Source: Conchocele bisecta (Eukaryota > Mollusca > Bivalvia > Lucinida > Thyasiridae). Taken from it: DNA of 64,000 nt. The DNA is taken from the NCBI GenBank assembly GCA_029237695.1, contig CM055268.1:55141131-55205130 (forward strand). The letters are read 5' to 3'. The number at the start of each line of letters is the position of its first letter. Position 1 is the stretch's first letter. Under the pieces are notes generated by a model. It saw nothing but the letters and a program-made list of their open reading frames with translations, did no database searches and was not told the origin of the DNA. This document shows positions 42,762-53,807 of this stretch, piece by piece. The translations under genes and the position numbers were made by a program.

Positions 42762-43376
42762 TAGGAATCCTTGGAAAACAGACGAAATAAACACAAACTT
42801 ATACTATTTTACAAAATGGTAAATAAACTATCCCCACAATATCTTAGCGATCTGATTCCTGAACAGATACAAGCACGGTATACCCTTAGAAACGCTACTA
42901 ATATACCATTAGTACATTGTCGTACACAATTGTACTTGAATTCATATCTACCCCACACTATTCGTGAATGGAATAAATTGTCAGAACAGGAAAAAAATGC
43001 GCAATCAGTACCGTCCTTTAAGGCAATTATAAATAAAAATGTTACAAAATCACCCATCTTATACAATATAGGCTGCAGACAAGGACAAGTACTTCACGCC
43101 CGTCTTCGTTTGTCATGCAGTTCCTTGAATTATGACCTTCATCGTAGATCTATAGTTGATTCTCCAAATTGTACTTGTGGTTCGGTAGAAACAATCAATC
43201 ATTTTCTACTATATTGCGAAAACTATCAACGTCAAAGACATCTTCACTTAACAGACATTCCGTGTCCACCGATAGCCAACAATCTTCTTTATGGTAACGA
43301 ACGATTATCATTTGAACAGAATACCACCGTATTTTTGCAAGTGCACAAATATATAATGTCTACAAAACGCTTTTAG
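42762..43376 (+). pseudogene. Non-LTR retrotransposon (LINE) reverse transcriptase C-terminal fragment
   Basis: A ~203-codon open frame closed upstream by TAG. N-terminal R-R-N-K-H-K-L ... F-Y-K-M-V-N and P-Q-Y-L (residues ~4-25 from the TTG at 42771) and T-I-R-E-W-N-K-L (63-70) are typical of the thumb region behind RT; H-A-R-L-R-L (109-114) and a C-x-C-x7-H-x4-C motif (C134, C136, H144, C149) are typical of the LINE C-terminus. The catalytic YxDD part is absent, so it is a 5'-truncated copy, as target-primed reverse transcription usually leaves. It starts right beside the Q element end. Stop TAG at 43374-43376. Confidence 0.82.
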
Positions 43377-43540
43377 GCCAGACTAAAGTAATTAAATTCC
43401 TAACTAAATATACTAACAGATAGGTGTATACATAATAATGGCTCGTTTTCAACTCGATTTAAAACCAAACAATCAAAAACAATCAAGTATAGTGGTCCAA
43501 TTGTCACATATAATAATAATAATAATAATAATAATAGACG
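43377..43540 (+). mobile_element. LINE 3' UTR and (AAT)n tail
   Basis: Follows the LINE frame and ends in about nine AAT repeats at 43511-43536, a plausible microsatellite tail of the retrotransposon. Confidence 0.6.
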
Positions 43541-43840
43541 TTATTTAAAGAGGGTTACACATTTAGTTATAAACTAATCTTCCAAGAGGCCCTCGCTGAC
43601 TTACATACATGTATATACAAAATGTACAGAGTTAAAGGAAAAGTTTAAAACATGACGCAACAAGCAAACATACATTTGTACAACCAACCCATGGCTAAAC
43701 ACATGGACTCAAACATTTCTCCAAAACCCGCAGCTGTCAATTGCATGCATAGACAGACATAAATGTTTGGCATACAATCGAGAGATGAAAGCTCTTAACT
43801 TTTTGGACGCTATCGATGAAAACAACAGCCAAATATGTCA
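43541..43840. other. Unassigned spacer
   Basis: Nothing recognised. Confidence 0.35.
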
Positions 43841-43904
43841 TGGAATTTCATTAGAACTGCGTTGTGACAACGCAATTCTAATGAAAATGCATGTCATATC
43901 TTCA
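43841..43904. repeat. Small hairpin
   Basis: ttcattagaactgcgttg / caacgcaattctaatgaa around tga (43857-43895), with outer arms atatgtcatgg / catgtcatat. Confidence 0.85.
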
Positions 43905-44274
43905 CAGTATTCAGAGAGCAATAAGAAAATAAGATAACAAATTGTCGGCTGCTGATTTTTTACTATTTATAGTCATTTATTTTATCAAAGACTTGTATAC
44001 AACCAGACACTCTGTTGCTGCGACTTGTAAGGTAATTGGATCTTCAACCAATGACAGGCTGTTGCCTCTGATAGTTTGACTGCGGTCGCAGTGACGCGGG
44101 TGCTGGCCTATTGGTGATTTGATAATATTTGGTGTTGGTATTATAGAACCATATTTATCACGTGTATGCTCCATTTTCATTTTCAGTGATCATAAGATAA
44201 ACAATATTAAACTATTTCCTGCCACTGTTCAATAACTATTGTGTAATATGGGCACCCTGCTGAGAACAAGGCCC

Positions 44275-44355
44275 TTACGACATACGCGACCAGCGTGGAC
44301 CCATGTCAGCCCGCTCATCCGAGCGGTCTGCTCAGGGCGTACACTGTTCGTTTTC
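44275..44355. mobile_element. Family O fragment
   Basis: gcgaccagcgtggacccatg ... cgagcggtctgctcagggcg ... acactgttcg; centre of O only. Confidence 0.55.
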
Positions 44356-44590
44356 AGCTAATGTTGTAGCAATAATCACACCAGCAAGGCGAGTACATGC
44401 AAATCGTACTGTGTGAGGTACAACAAACAAAATATATCTCCAAGTATTGTCAATTAACGCAATTGTCGTAAGGTCTCTTATCTCAGCCGGCGGCCCATCA
44501 ACTGTCAAGGAGAAGAATTCACATAAGCTTTTACGAAGCTTGTTTTCTAATCCTTTTATCACTTGTCTTGTATATGTGTAACCTGCTATA
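44345..44590 (-). CDS. Possible orphan exon, function unknown
   Basis: Minus-strand frame open for ~80 codons, preceded by a tatatatagcag splice-acceptor-like sequence (about 44580-44591) and closed just as it enters the O fragment. It has a natural-looking mix of charged and hydrophobic residues (K-G-L-E-N-K-L-R-K near the start, F-V-V-P-H-T-V-R-F later) but matches no family I know. It could be an exon relic or chance. Confidence 0.2.
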
Positions 44591-44770
44591 TATGAAATAA
44601 AATATTGTTTAAACTAATGTGTTTATGGGATTTGTAATCACTGCACATGTACATTAGCTCCTGCTCACATTGTAGTTAGTACACGCATTTTCTCCCCGTC
44701 AACAAAGTGCGTATGTGCCGTGAAACAGAAAATGTCACAGCATCTGTCAATAGTTTGTATATCAAACTAA

Positions 44771-45092
44771 CAGTGGGGTCAGCGTGTAAGTGCACACGCG
44801 AACGAACACGACAGGTTGGAACGCTGACCCAACTGTATTTCATGTATAAAAAAAATGTAAATAGTTTTCTGCATTTTTTTTCATTTCGCATCAAAAGTGT
44901 ATGTTGTTACCACTCAGTTGAACCGTCTCGCCGAGACGGTTCAACTGAGTGGTAACAACATACACTTTTGATGGGAAAGAGAAAAAATGCAGAAAAATAT
45001 TTACATTTTTTGTTTATACATGAAATACAGTTGGGTCAGCGTTCCAACCTGTCGTGTTCGTTCGTGTGTGCACTTACACGCTGACCCCACTG
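44771..45092. mobile_element. Family F with a family A element inside
   Basis: F left arm cagtggggtcagcgtgtaag ... ggttggaacgctgacccaac; A with its long outer arms (atttcatgtataaaaaaa ... tttttgtttatacatgaaa) and perfect core at 44897-44970; then the remainder of F to ctgaccccactg. Same nesting as 17518-17757. Confidence 0.88.
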
Positions 45093-45196
45093 TACGCATC
45101 TTCTTAAGAACAAAGGCACGTGCCTTGCCTCGTATTTAACCGTGGGATGCGGTTCAGAAGCATTTCCGTCCATACATGTACATGGCTTCGGGAATA

Positions 45197-45484
45197 TACG
45201 GAGCCCATATTAATTCGTTCCCTCGAATTAACAATTCGTTCCCACGAAAAGACAATTCGTTCCCTCAATTTAGCAATTCGTTCCCTGGAATTAACAATTC
45301 GTTCCCACGATATAACAATTCGTTCCCACGAATTAACAATTCGTTCCCGTGGGAACGAATTGTTCGTGGGAACGAATTGTTAAATTGAGAGAACGAATTG
45401 CTAATTCGTTGGAACGAATTGTTAATTCGTGGGAACTAATTAATAAATAAAAAAAGAATTCTACGTCCCCTGCCTGGCTCCGTA
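45197..45484. mobile_element. Family J element
   Basis: tacggagcccatattaattc, then eleven or so 22-bp aattcgttccc units that change strand near 45355, then aagaattctacgtcccctgc and ggctccgta. The unit orientation flip makes the whole element fold back. Confidence 0.82.
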
Positions 45485-45539
45485 CATATTTGTAGCATGC
45501 TTGTGCGAAATGTTAGAACTCTTCAGGAATCAATTCACA

Positions 45540-45664
45540 TTTATCCCGTCAACACATTTTTGATATCCAGTCAATACTATTTTTGCATTTTACAGCCATT
45601 TGTAGGTGTTGACGAGATAAATAGAATAGTAGGTTAGTGCCGTGAATGGGAAAAAATATCTGGC
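45540..45664. mobile_element. Truncated family C
   Basis: tttatcccgtcaacacattt ... atagaatagtaggttagtgc ... aaaaaatatctggcgc, then cut inside the left hairpin arm at the junction with the duplication. Confidence 0.82.
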
Positions 45665-45703
45665 GCATATGCAAGAGGCATATGCAAGAGGCATATGCAG
45701 CCT
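45665..45703 (+). repeat. Junction: 13-bp unit repeated at the duplication edge
   Basis: gcatatgcaagag at 45665-45677 and again at 45678-45690, then gcatatgcagcct, the centre of the B hairpin, where homology to copy 1 (797) starts. Confidence 0.9.
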
Positions 45704-46547
45704 ATGCTCAATAAATGTAAATCCAATAATTGTTTACAAGAAAATATTGCTAATGTGAAATTTACAGATTATCATAATTTTGAACTTACGAACATTTTAG
45801 TCGTAAGAAGTTTAGTGAAACGGGCCCCTGGTGACGTGTTCGACCAGTGTATTGCGGATCCGCGCAGTCTGATCGGGATATACGCTGGTCACCATATGGT
45901 CAATCAAACGTATGCCGACAAATAGCAATGTATACCTCCCCACCCCCCCCCCCCCACCTGTTAATTGTAATAATACAATTATGATATACATTCGTCACAG
46001 AAAGAAGAAGAAACTTTAAAATTGTATATAATTGTACTACATAGTTACTCGTCATATACAGACACAATTATGCACTGCATACACATATGTCTTAAGAGTC
46101 AATAATTAATTGGCCTGTTTCCAAGGTGAATATTATGCAAATTTATGGAGATCAAAGGTCAACAAGTGCATTTTCTAGTAGAAAATATTAATGAAGTCAA
46201 TTTTCGGCGAATACGACATTCTTTTGTTCTGGCACAAATTGCTACTAAATATTGAAATTTGTATCTAATCATTATACATCTTTGAAATCAGTCGTCTATT
46301 ATTACAATTGATTATTTGTAACATTCCATGTGCTTGTCACTAGTTTTGCCACTCCGTCCTCCACACAAAATGTCGTGGAAATTGACGGTCCTCAGGAATG
46401 CGAGTCGCTTTCCAATTGCTTGCTAGTTTTGCTGTAATAAATTATATTCGAAAGTACAAGATAAGTTGCCGAGTTATTCACAATTATTCGGCACATTTAA
46501 ACTGGAATGCAGCATATCTCATTCTACATTATATGAATGTATGTAAA

Positions 46548-46855
46548 TATATAGAAAATAGTAGTTAGTGCCGTGAATGGGAAAACATATCTGGCAAGGC
46601 TTAGGAAACGGGATGGGCGAGGCTCTGCCGAGCACATCCCGTTTCCGTGCCGCGCCAGATATTTTCCCCATTCACGGCACTAACCTACTATTCTATTTAT
46701 CCTGTCAACATCTACAAATGGCTTTAAAATGCAAAAAAATAACCCCAGTCACCGCACATATTCATACTCAGTGATTAGGTCGTATTGACAGGATATCAAA
46801 AATGTTTCACGGCACCGTGTTTCACGGCACATACGCACTATGTTGACAGGATAAA
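46548..46855. mobile_element. Family C MITE in copy 2
   Basis: Partner of 1379-1615, but complete, retaining the aaccccagtcaccgcacat ... gtcgtattgacagg block. Confidence 0.87.
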
Positions 46856-48289
46856 TGACGGACAGTGCTCTGGGATACAAAGAAATGCTTGCATATCATA
46901 TGTTATTAGTATTTCGACGAGTGTATTATTTCAAGCTATTCAAACATGTACGATTGGATATCCTATTTATTACATTTTCACGGATATACATGCACATTTA
47001 GCCTATTTTTTCAGATTGCAATCAATGAATTGTGCTGTGCGCATGAACAAATATACAATGACGTGTTCCCGCTTTACGACGTCACGTTGTGTGACGTCAA
47101 ACTGTTTCTATGAACTAGATATATTTGAGTTCATGTTTGGAATGTGTTCAATCACAGTAACATTGTAGAGTAGTCGAGATCCTCTTCAAGATTTCAAATA
47201 ACTTTATGTTGACTGTACTAAAAAGTAAACAAAACAGTTCGTGTGGTAGCTCGTAGTTGTTTCCAAGAAAACACACACGGAATTAATTACACGTGTTCTC
47301 TTCGCTGTGTATTATTTGTAGGAGTTGATTACGGGTTTTCTCTCACAGCGAAATATGTGCAAATAATTCCAAGAGTGTAATGAACTAGAAGACACTTGCA
47401 TGGGCTTTTTGTGACTAATTGTATTAGTAATAGACTTGTAGAAAGCCTATCTAAATGTCACGAAACGCTTGCGAAAAACAAATCAGCAACTGTCTCAACC
47501 ATGTTGTTGAGACAGTTGCTGATTTGTTTTTCGCAAGCGTTTCCTGAAAGGGTCTATTACCGAGAAAACTACGTATGAGACAGGTGGTCAGAAACTGTTC
47601 CACTGTTAGTGCATGTAGCTATAGAAGCTGGTCGTGCCATTAATATGGAGATGCTCAACGAACTCTCAATTATTCTCATTTGTATCTTCAATATTGCTAT
47701 CAACCGTCGGCCAAGTGCCAATAAAGCTGACCTGTCTCATATGTTGGATGCTAATGTCATTATTATGAATGTAGAAACCCTGCCAGCTACATAGTTGCAA
47801 ATTGCCACAGTGATTGATGTACATGCTCTAGTTCAAGACGTAGGTCATACATATAATTGAACTACGTTTGGGACTTTGAAAGATGCATTTATCAATGCAG
47901 TTAATAGAAGAGCTGGAACAATGGTACATTGTAGATGTTGTATTTGATAGATATCAGGTGGAGTTAATACAATGCGGAACTAGAGATTATACTGCAGGGG
48001 CCGTTTCACTACACTTCGTACGACTAAAATATTCGTAACTGCAAAATTATGATTGCCTGTACATTTCACATTTACAATGTTTTCTTGTAAACAATTATTG
48101 GATTTACATTTATTGAGCATAGGCTGCATATGCAGCCTATGCTCAATAAATGTAAATCAATACTTTGTACATTTGCCTGTAAAGTGAAAACACTTCATTT
48201 ATTGACAAAGCCTATCTCGTCGACTTGTTATGCCCCCGGTCCCGGTAGAGCCGGATGCATATATTGTTTGGACTGTGTGCCAGTTCGCC

Positions 48290-49190
48290 AGAGTTTCTCA
48301 ATTATGTCATAACTTCTATATCCCTTGAATGATTTCTTAAAACTTTCAACACAGCATACCTGTGGACAAATGCCACCTGTTCATGCTGCCCTTAATATGC
48401 CCTTGACCTTTTTACCATGACAACTTTGAACTTGTTTACATTAAGAAGTTCGCCGGAGTTGATCATTCTGTCATAACTTCTATATTCCTTGACGTATTAC
48501 TTAAATATTTCACAGCATACTTGTGGAGAAATGCCATGCTGCGTTTAATATGCCCTTGACATTTTGACCTTGATAACTTGAATTTGTTCACACATTACGA
48601 AGTTAGCCGGAGTTTCTCAAATATGTCATAACTTGTGTATACCTTGAATGATTACTTTAATATTTCAATACATCCCACTTGTGGACAAATGCCGCACATC
48701 CATGCTGCCCTTAATATGACCTTGACCTTTTGACCTTGACAAATTTGAACTTTTTGTACATTAAAACGTTCGCTGGAGTTTCTCATTTCTGTCATCTATA
48801 TTTCTGGAAGGATTACTTCAATATTTCAACACAGCACACTTGTAGACAAATGCCACACATCCATACTGCCCTTAATATGACATTGAACTTTTGATAATTT
48901 TTAACTTTTTCACACATTAAGAAGTTCGCCGGAGTTACTCAACTCTGTCTTAACTTTTATATTCCTTTATGAATTACTTTAATATTTCAATACATCATAC
49001 CTGTGGACAAATGACACACATGCATCTGCCCGAAATATGACCTTCACCTTTTGACCTTCACAACTTTGAACTTGTTCACACATTGTTTACTTGTTTACAT
49101 TTATATTTCAATACATCATATCTGTGCACAAATGTCACACATCCATGCTGCCATTAATATGAGCATCAGCGTTTGACCTTCACAACTGTG
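48290..49190 (+). repeat. ~165-bp tandem array in copy 2
   Basis: Same units as 3221-4620 without the D insertion; the empty D site is at about 48517-48521 (cagcatacttgtgg). Confidence 0.88.
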
Positions 49191-49244
49191 ATTTTGAATA
49201 CTTATCACTTTTGGTTAACTTTGTCACAGTTGCTCCAATCTGCC

Positions 49245-49437
49245 ACCTGGGGCATTCGTGTGCCGACAGGCCATATTTCTTGTTGTTGAATGAATATATG
49301 TCATAGCAACATTTCCCATCTGTGGTATGACGACGAGCTCCAAAAACACGCCATGCATTGCCAACCCCAATTGGGCATGGATGAAAACACGATAACGAAG
49401 TCAAAGGACAAAGACCGGTGTTGACAACCGTCGACAC
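49245..49437 (-). CDS. Possible cysteine-rich exon (copy 2)
   Basis: Minus-strand frame 49437-49180 (85 codons). Motifs: L-C-P-L-T, C-F-H-P-C-P-I-G-V-G-N, D-G-K-C-C-Y-D, N-N-K-K-Y-G and H-E-C-P-R-W. Six or seven cysteines in 60 residues suggest a small disulfide-rich extracellular domain. Copy 1 differs by in-frame indels of 3 and 18 bp. No signal peptide, start context or splice sites were established and I cannot name a family; it may be a relic. Confidence 0.3.
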
Positions 49438-49534
49438 TCTGCCGCGAGAACAAGATGTGGCTGCAGAGCTAAGGGGTTACATTGTACCTCTGTATGCGTT
49501 TGCTTTGTCTGTGTATGTCACAACCCGTGTAACG

Positions 49535-49835
49535 ATAATGACAGCGACAGCCAATGTGTATGATCACATGGTACTAACAACAACAAGTACCGATTCAAAT
49601 TACGTATTCTTTTATAGTGTCCTTATTACGTTTTTGCGAAGAATCGATTTCCGTGTCTCCGACAAACTCCCTAGACCACCAAATGCAGCTCATGAAGACG
49701 CGTTTGCTGAGCCATATTTCATCAAAATCCGTTTCATATTAAGGAAACTATCAAATAATACTTACTTTGGAGTGGGCGACGTTGTTGTTGTTGTAACCAC
49801 GTGATCATACACCTTGACAGCGACAGTGACTAGTA
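49535..49835. mobile_element. Family E element
   Basis: Ends gtgtatgatcacatggt...aacaacaa and ttgttgttgttgtaaccacg ... gatcatacaccttgacagc are inverted. The centre has tttgcgaagaatcgatttcc but only one arm of the palindrome seen at 50940-51010. Confidence 0.78.
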
Positions 49836-50027
49836 AACAATGAAGATTGAGTTTTGCGTATACATGTATACATCGATACATCGATTAAATTCCGAATTCA
49901 TGTCAAATTTGACTATGCATTGACGTAATCTGAGCAGTGGCTGTCATGTCAGATAACCATTCGTAAAGCATGTGGTGAACCATTTGCCTCATTATTTGAA
50001 ATACCTAAGATTGCCAGTCTTCAGGAT
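49836..50027. other. Spacer
   Basis: Nothing recognised. Confidence 0.35.
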
Positions 50028-50273
50028 TTAACCCTTTGAACCCGAACTCCCGCTATAGCGGTTTATGCAAATGTGCAGATCCAGATCAGCCGGCTCGTAA
50101 CGAGCCGTCTCATCAGGATCTGCACTTTTTGAAAGTAATTTTAATATTTCTTAGAACAAAAACACCCCCTTTTCATAAATGGACGAATCTGAAAATCATT
50201 TTGTGACCATTGGATTGGTCGGAACATTAGCATATCACAGTCCATTCTAGTTCCTTAGGGTTGAAAGGGTTAA
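50028..50273. mobile_element. Family P, piggyBac-like MITE
   Basis: TTAACCCTTTGAACCCG ... GGTTGAAAGGGTTAA, central hairpin cagatccagatcagccggct / gagccgtctcatcaggatct. Confidence 0.85.
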
Positions 50274-50333
50274 GATAAGACTCACTTACTCAGACAACGA
50301 AATTATTGATCCAGCAGTCGCCGGACTTGCCGG

Positions 50334-50833
50334 NNNNNNNNNNNNNNNNNNNNNNNNNNNNNNNNNNNNNNNNNNNNNNNNNNNNNNNNNNNNNNNNNNN
50401 NNNNNNNNNNNNNNNNNNNNNNNNNNNNNNNNNNNNNNNNNNNNNNNNNNNNNNNNNNNNNNNNNNNNNNNNNNNNNNNNNNNNNNNNNNNNNNNNNNNN
50501 NNNNNNNNNNNNNNNNNNNNNNNNNNNNNNNNNNNNNNNNNNNNNNNNNNNNNNNNNNNNNNNNNNNNNNNNNNNNNNNNNNNNNNNNNNNNNNNNNNNN
50601 NNNNNNNNNNNNNNNNNNNNNNNNNNNNNNNNNNNNNNNNNNNNNNNNNNNNNNNNNNNNNNNNNNNNNNNNNNNNNNNNNNNNNNNNNNNNNNNNNNNN
50701 NNNNNNNNNNNNNNNNNNNNNNNNNNNNNNNNNNNNNNNNNNNNNNNNNNNNNNNNNNNNNNNNNNNNNNNNNNNNNNNNNNNNNNNNNNNNNNNNNNNN
50801 NNNNNNNNNNNNNNNNNNNNNNNNNNNNNNNNN
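50334..50833. other. Assembly gap (500 N)
   Basis: Exactly 500 N. Both flanks end or start with cgccggacttgccgg, pointing to a GC-rich tandem repeat inside. Confidence 1.
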
Positions 50834-50889
50834 CGCCGGACTTGCCGGACTGTTCCGATGACCCTGCTGATCGTCAGTCAGGCATTCAT

Positions 50890-51195
50890 GTCATGCATAT
50901 AACAACATATTGGTGGTCTCTGTATTTTCGCCCAAACTTCTGTCGTTTTTGCGAAGAATCGATTTCCGTGTCACCGACACGGAAATCGATTCTTCGCAAG
51001 AACGACATAAGTCTGTGACAAACTCGCTAGACCACCAAATGCAGCTCATGAAGACGCGTTTGTTCAGCCATATGTCATCAAAATCCGTTTCATATTAAGG
51101 AAACTATCAAATAATACTTATTTTGGAGTGGGCGACGTTGTTGTTGTTGTAACCACGTGATCATACAGCTTGACAGCGACATTGACTAGTAAACA
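50890..51195. mobile_element. Family E element
   Basis: Perfect palindrome cgaagaatcgatttccgtgt / acacggaaatcgattcttcg at 50951-51000, then ccaccaaatgcagctcatga ... gttgttgttgttgtaaccac ... gatcatacagcttgacagc. Confidence 0.82.
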
Positions 51196-51597
51196 ATGAA
51201 TCTGTATCCGGATGCAATAATGTGCTAGCATATCTAGATATAAAATGTGATAATATTTACCATTCAATTTACTTTCTTTTTTCATACATACGGATGTAGC
51301 TATCATGATGCATAATTTAAAAATTGACGGCGCTATGTACATAAAATGTTTGAAATTTTAAGGAACTTTTGGCAATTTGATTACATTTTATCGACGTATA
51401 AAACTGTAAATAATGTATATTTACAACAGTTTATGTATATTTTGTTAATAAAAATGCATATTGAGCAGAAATAATACACGAGAGTCTCGGTATAGTTTTA
51501 TTCGTGAAAGTGCAGATTTTGAAAAAAATCGATAAAACAAAATGCACTTCGTGACCTTTACCTCATTAATATGCAACATACGTGCATGTACATTTCA
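51196..51597. other. Unassigned AT-rich spacer
   Basis: Nothing recognised. Confidence 0.35.
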
Positions 51598-51960
51598 TCA
51601 TAATTCCAGCACAAAAATATTTACACAATTCCCTAACATTTGTTTTGGTCCGTTGCAAGTCTCCGTCCAAAATTTATATCAAAGTAAATTCCATGCCGAA
51701 CTACTTTCCGTAACCGTCAGGCGCAGTTAAAATAATTCTTAAGAAAACGGAAAATAAACACATTTTCTTAATGAATTTATTTAAAATGCTGGAATTATAA
51801 GGAATGAATGGCCTTTTTGTGGAATTTATCGGGGTATAAACTTGGAAAAGTCGCGGGAATACTGGACGAAAGCCGGAAGCCTTTTTGTATTCCAGTATTC
51901 CCGCGACTTTTCCAAGTTTATACCCCGATAAATTCCACAAAAAGGCCATTCATTCCTATA
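51598..51960. mobile_element. Family G element
   Basis: ataattccagcacaaaaata ... ccattcattcctata; hairpin tip altered to gccggaagcctttttgtatt. Confidence 0.87.
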
Positions 51961-52435
51961 TTGGAAACAGGCATATAATCAATCAGGGAGGTGTGCTGAA
52001 CACTTAAACTATGTTTGACAGTTTTAATATTCCAACCTCCAAAAATCGATGTGTTGTTGTGTACATCACGGTCCCAAAGTACGGATGAACCGCTTTGCGG
52101 AAACCACGGACAAACGTCTGATTTCCGCGATTCATTGCATTTTAAGCTAATTCTCCGTTTCCTTGCGAAACATCTACAAACCTCAATTTCCTCACTTGTG
52201 TGTCAATTGCGGACGTCTAAGACATAATGGGATTCAACAAGCAGTTAATCATCGAAGCCAAGTGACTGAATACAATCCTTTTATGTGAGCCAAGTACGAT
52301 AAAAACATGTTTATTACATTTTAGACAATATATTACGAATTTAATAAAGTAGTAAGCACCCTCTCTGATACAGCCGCTAGTTTACATCCCAAATGGATGA
52401 TTTCCTTTATATATAACCCTTAGACTGCTGATCAC
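51961..52435. other. Unassigned spacer
   Basis: Nothing recognised; short open frames have no family resemblance. Confidence 0.35.
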
Positions 52436-52439
52436 GAAA

Positions 52440-52580
52440 ATTGTCGTCTGCTGTTGTTTTTGCCTTCTTTCTCAATAAAAACATGTTTTGACAGCACTTT
52501 AGAATCGTTTCCATTGGAAATCATTCTAAAATGTTTCCAAAGCATGGTTTTGATGAAAATAGACAGCGGACGACCAAGTT
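52440..52580. repeat. Imperfect 140-bp palindrome
   Basis: tcgtctgctgt ... acagcggacga at the ends and ttagaatcgtttcca / tggaaatcattctaa at the centre (about 52500-52530). Confidence 0.7.
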
Positions 52581-52611
52581 TAATTCAGCATTAACCTCCT
52601 TACAACAGCCA

Positions 52612-52834
52612 CCTCTCTACAACAGCCAGGGCCCGGTTGCTCAAAACATCCGTTAGCTTAACGGACTGTTAAATCCTTAACTGAATGGTTAAAATCTCTG
52701 TTTTAACAGAGATTTTAACCATTCAGTTAAGGATTTAACAGTCCGTTAAGGATTTAACAGTCCGTTAAGCTAACTGGTGTTTTGAACAACCGGGCCCAGT
52801 TTTGCGTCTTCCCATGGGCGGCTGTTGTAGAGGC
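52612..52834. mobile_element. Family L palindrome inside a tctacaacagcc inverted repeat
   Basis: L is 52627-52799 (cagggcccggttgctcaaaa ... gttttgaacaaccgggcccag) with perfect inner arms taacggactgttaaatcctt and its inverse; the right arm has an extra tandem ggatttaacagtccgttaa. The flanking ctctacaacagcc and ggctgttgtagag pair with each other, so L sits inside an older element. Confidence 0.82.
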
Positions 52835-52839
52835 ATGTA

Positions 52840-53180
52840 CCTTTAAGTCCAACTGTTGAATATCGCCTGATCTGTTAGTCGGGTCATTACCGAACTGCAT
52901 CATAACTTCCTCACATAAATGGCTATCCAATCAGTGTAATTAGACTTACCTTGACTTTGGTGGCATTGACCTTCGCGTCAACAATTTCAGAGAAACGACT
53001 AAATGCTTAATATTAACTTCTGATCAAATTGTCGGATCATTACGAATATTCATCAATAGCTTCCTCGCGTTCTGACCTTGACATTGATGACATTGACCTT
53101 CTTGGGTGAAACATTCGTCGGAGATCGCCTTGTTATGCAAATGTCGATGTAAAAACATGCGACGTAAAGATAAGATGAAT
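52840..53180. other. Unassigned spacer
   Basis: Contains ttgaccttgacattgatgac-type motifs only distantly like the tandem arrays. Confidence 0.35.
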
Positions 53181-53181
53181 G

Positions 53182-53485
53182 TACGGAAGCATGGAGGCGA
53201 CATGTGTTTTTTTTTTATTTATCTCGTGGCCACGACATAATAAGTCGTGGCCACGAGATAAATAAAAAAAGCACACTTGAGTTATGTCGTTGCCACGAGA
53301 TCTTTAGGTGTGTTTTTTTTTTATTTATCTCGTGGCCACGAGATAAATAAAAAAAAAACACACCTAAAGATCTCGTGGCCACGACATAATTAAGGTGTGT
53401 TTTTTTTATCTCGTGGCCACGACATAATAAGTCGTGGCCACGAGATAAATAAAAAAACACACATGTCCCCTCCATGCTTCCGTAT
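53182..53485. mobile_element. 304-bp nested-palindrome element
   Basis: Ends tacggaagcatggaggcgac and gtcccctccatgcttccgta are inverted. The interior is at least six alternating copies of tatctcgtggccacgacata / tatgtcgtggccacgagata separated by T or A tracts, each itself a palindrome centred on GTGGCCAC. All six frames reduce to repeats of the same few residues. Confidence 0.9.
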
Positions 53486-53593
53486 GAATGCAATTTGTAA
53501 CAAAACTGTTCATGCTGGTTACCGACTCATAGGTACATGTATTTACAATTGCCCAACATTTCAATTTTATATCTGCTTTATTTCTCAATGAAA

Positions 53594-53675
53594 GTATATG
53601 TTGTTGTCACTCATTTGAACCGTTTCGATGAGACGGTTCAACTGAGTGGTAACAATACATAGTGTATATCATACG
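53594..53675. mobile_element. Family A palindrome
   Basis: gtatatgttgttgtcactca ... gaaccgtttcgatgagacgg ... actgagtggtaacaatacat. Confidence 0.82.
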
Positions 53676-53807
53676 TTTGATGAGAAATAATAAAACATAT
53701 TTTTTTTATTCTTGAAAAGTAGTTTATCAGTGGCATGTATTGGTAATAAATGCTGCCCCACACTCATAATTAAACCCCGATTCTTAACGCCACCAGAAAA
53801 TTACCAT

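Larger units (their letters stand above)
45691..49529 (+). repeat. Segmental duplication, copy 2
   Basis: Direct copy of 797-5035. Contains half of B (45691-45836), an O fragment (45838-45903), C (46548-46855), the hairpin 47462-47543, a right-truncated B (47997-48160) and the ~165-bp tandem array (48290-49190), but neither D nor F. Confidence 0.93.

Noticed and set aside
49418..49804. 128-codon plus-strand frame
   Set aside because: It crosses the end of the segmental duplication into a family E element, so it cannot be an old gene.
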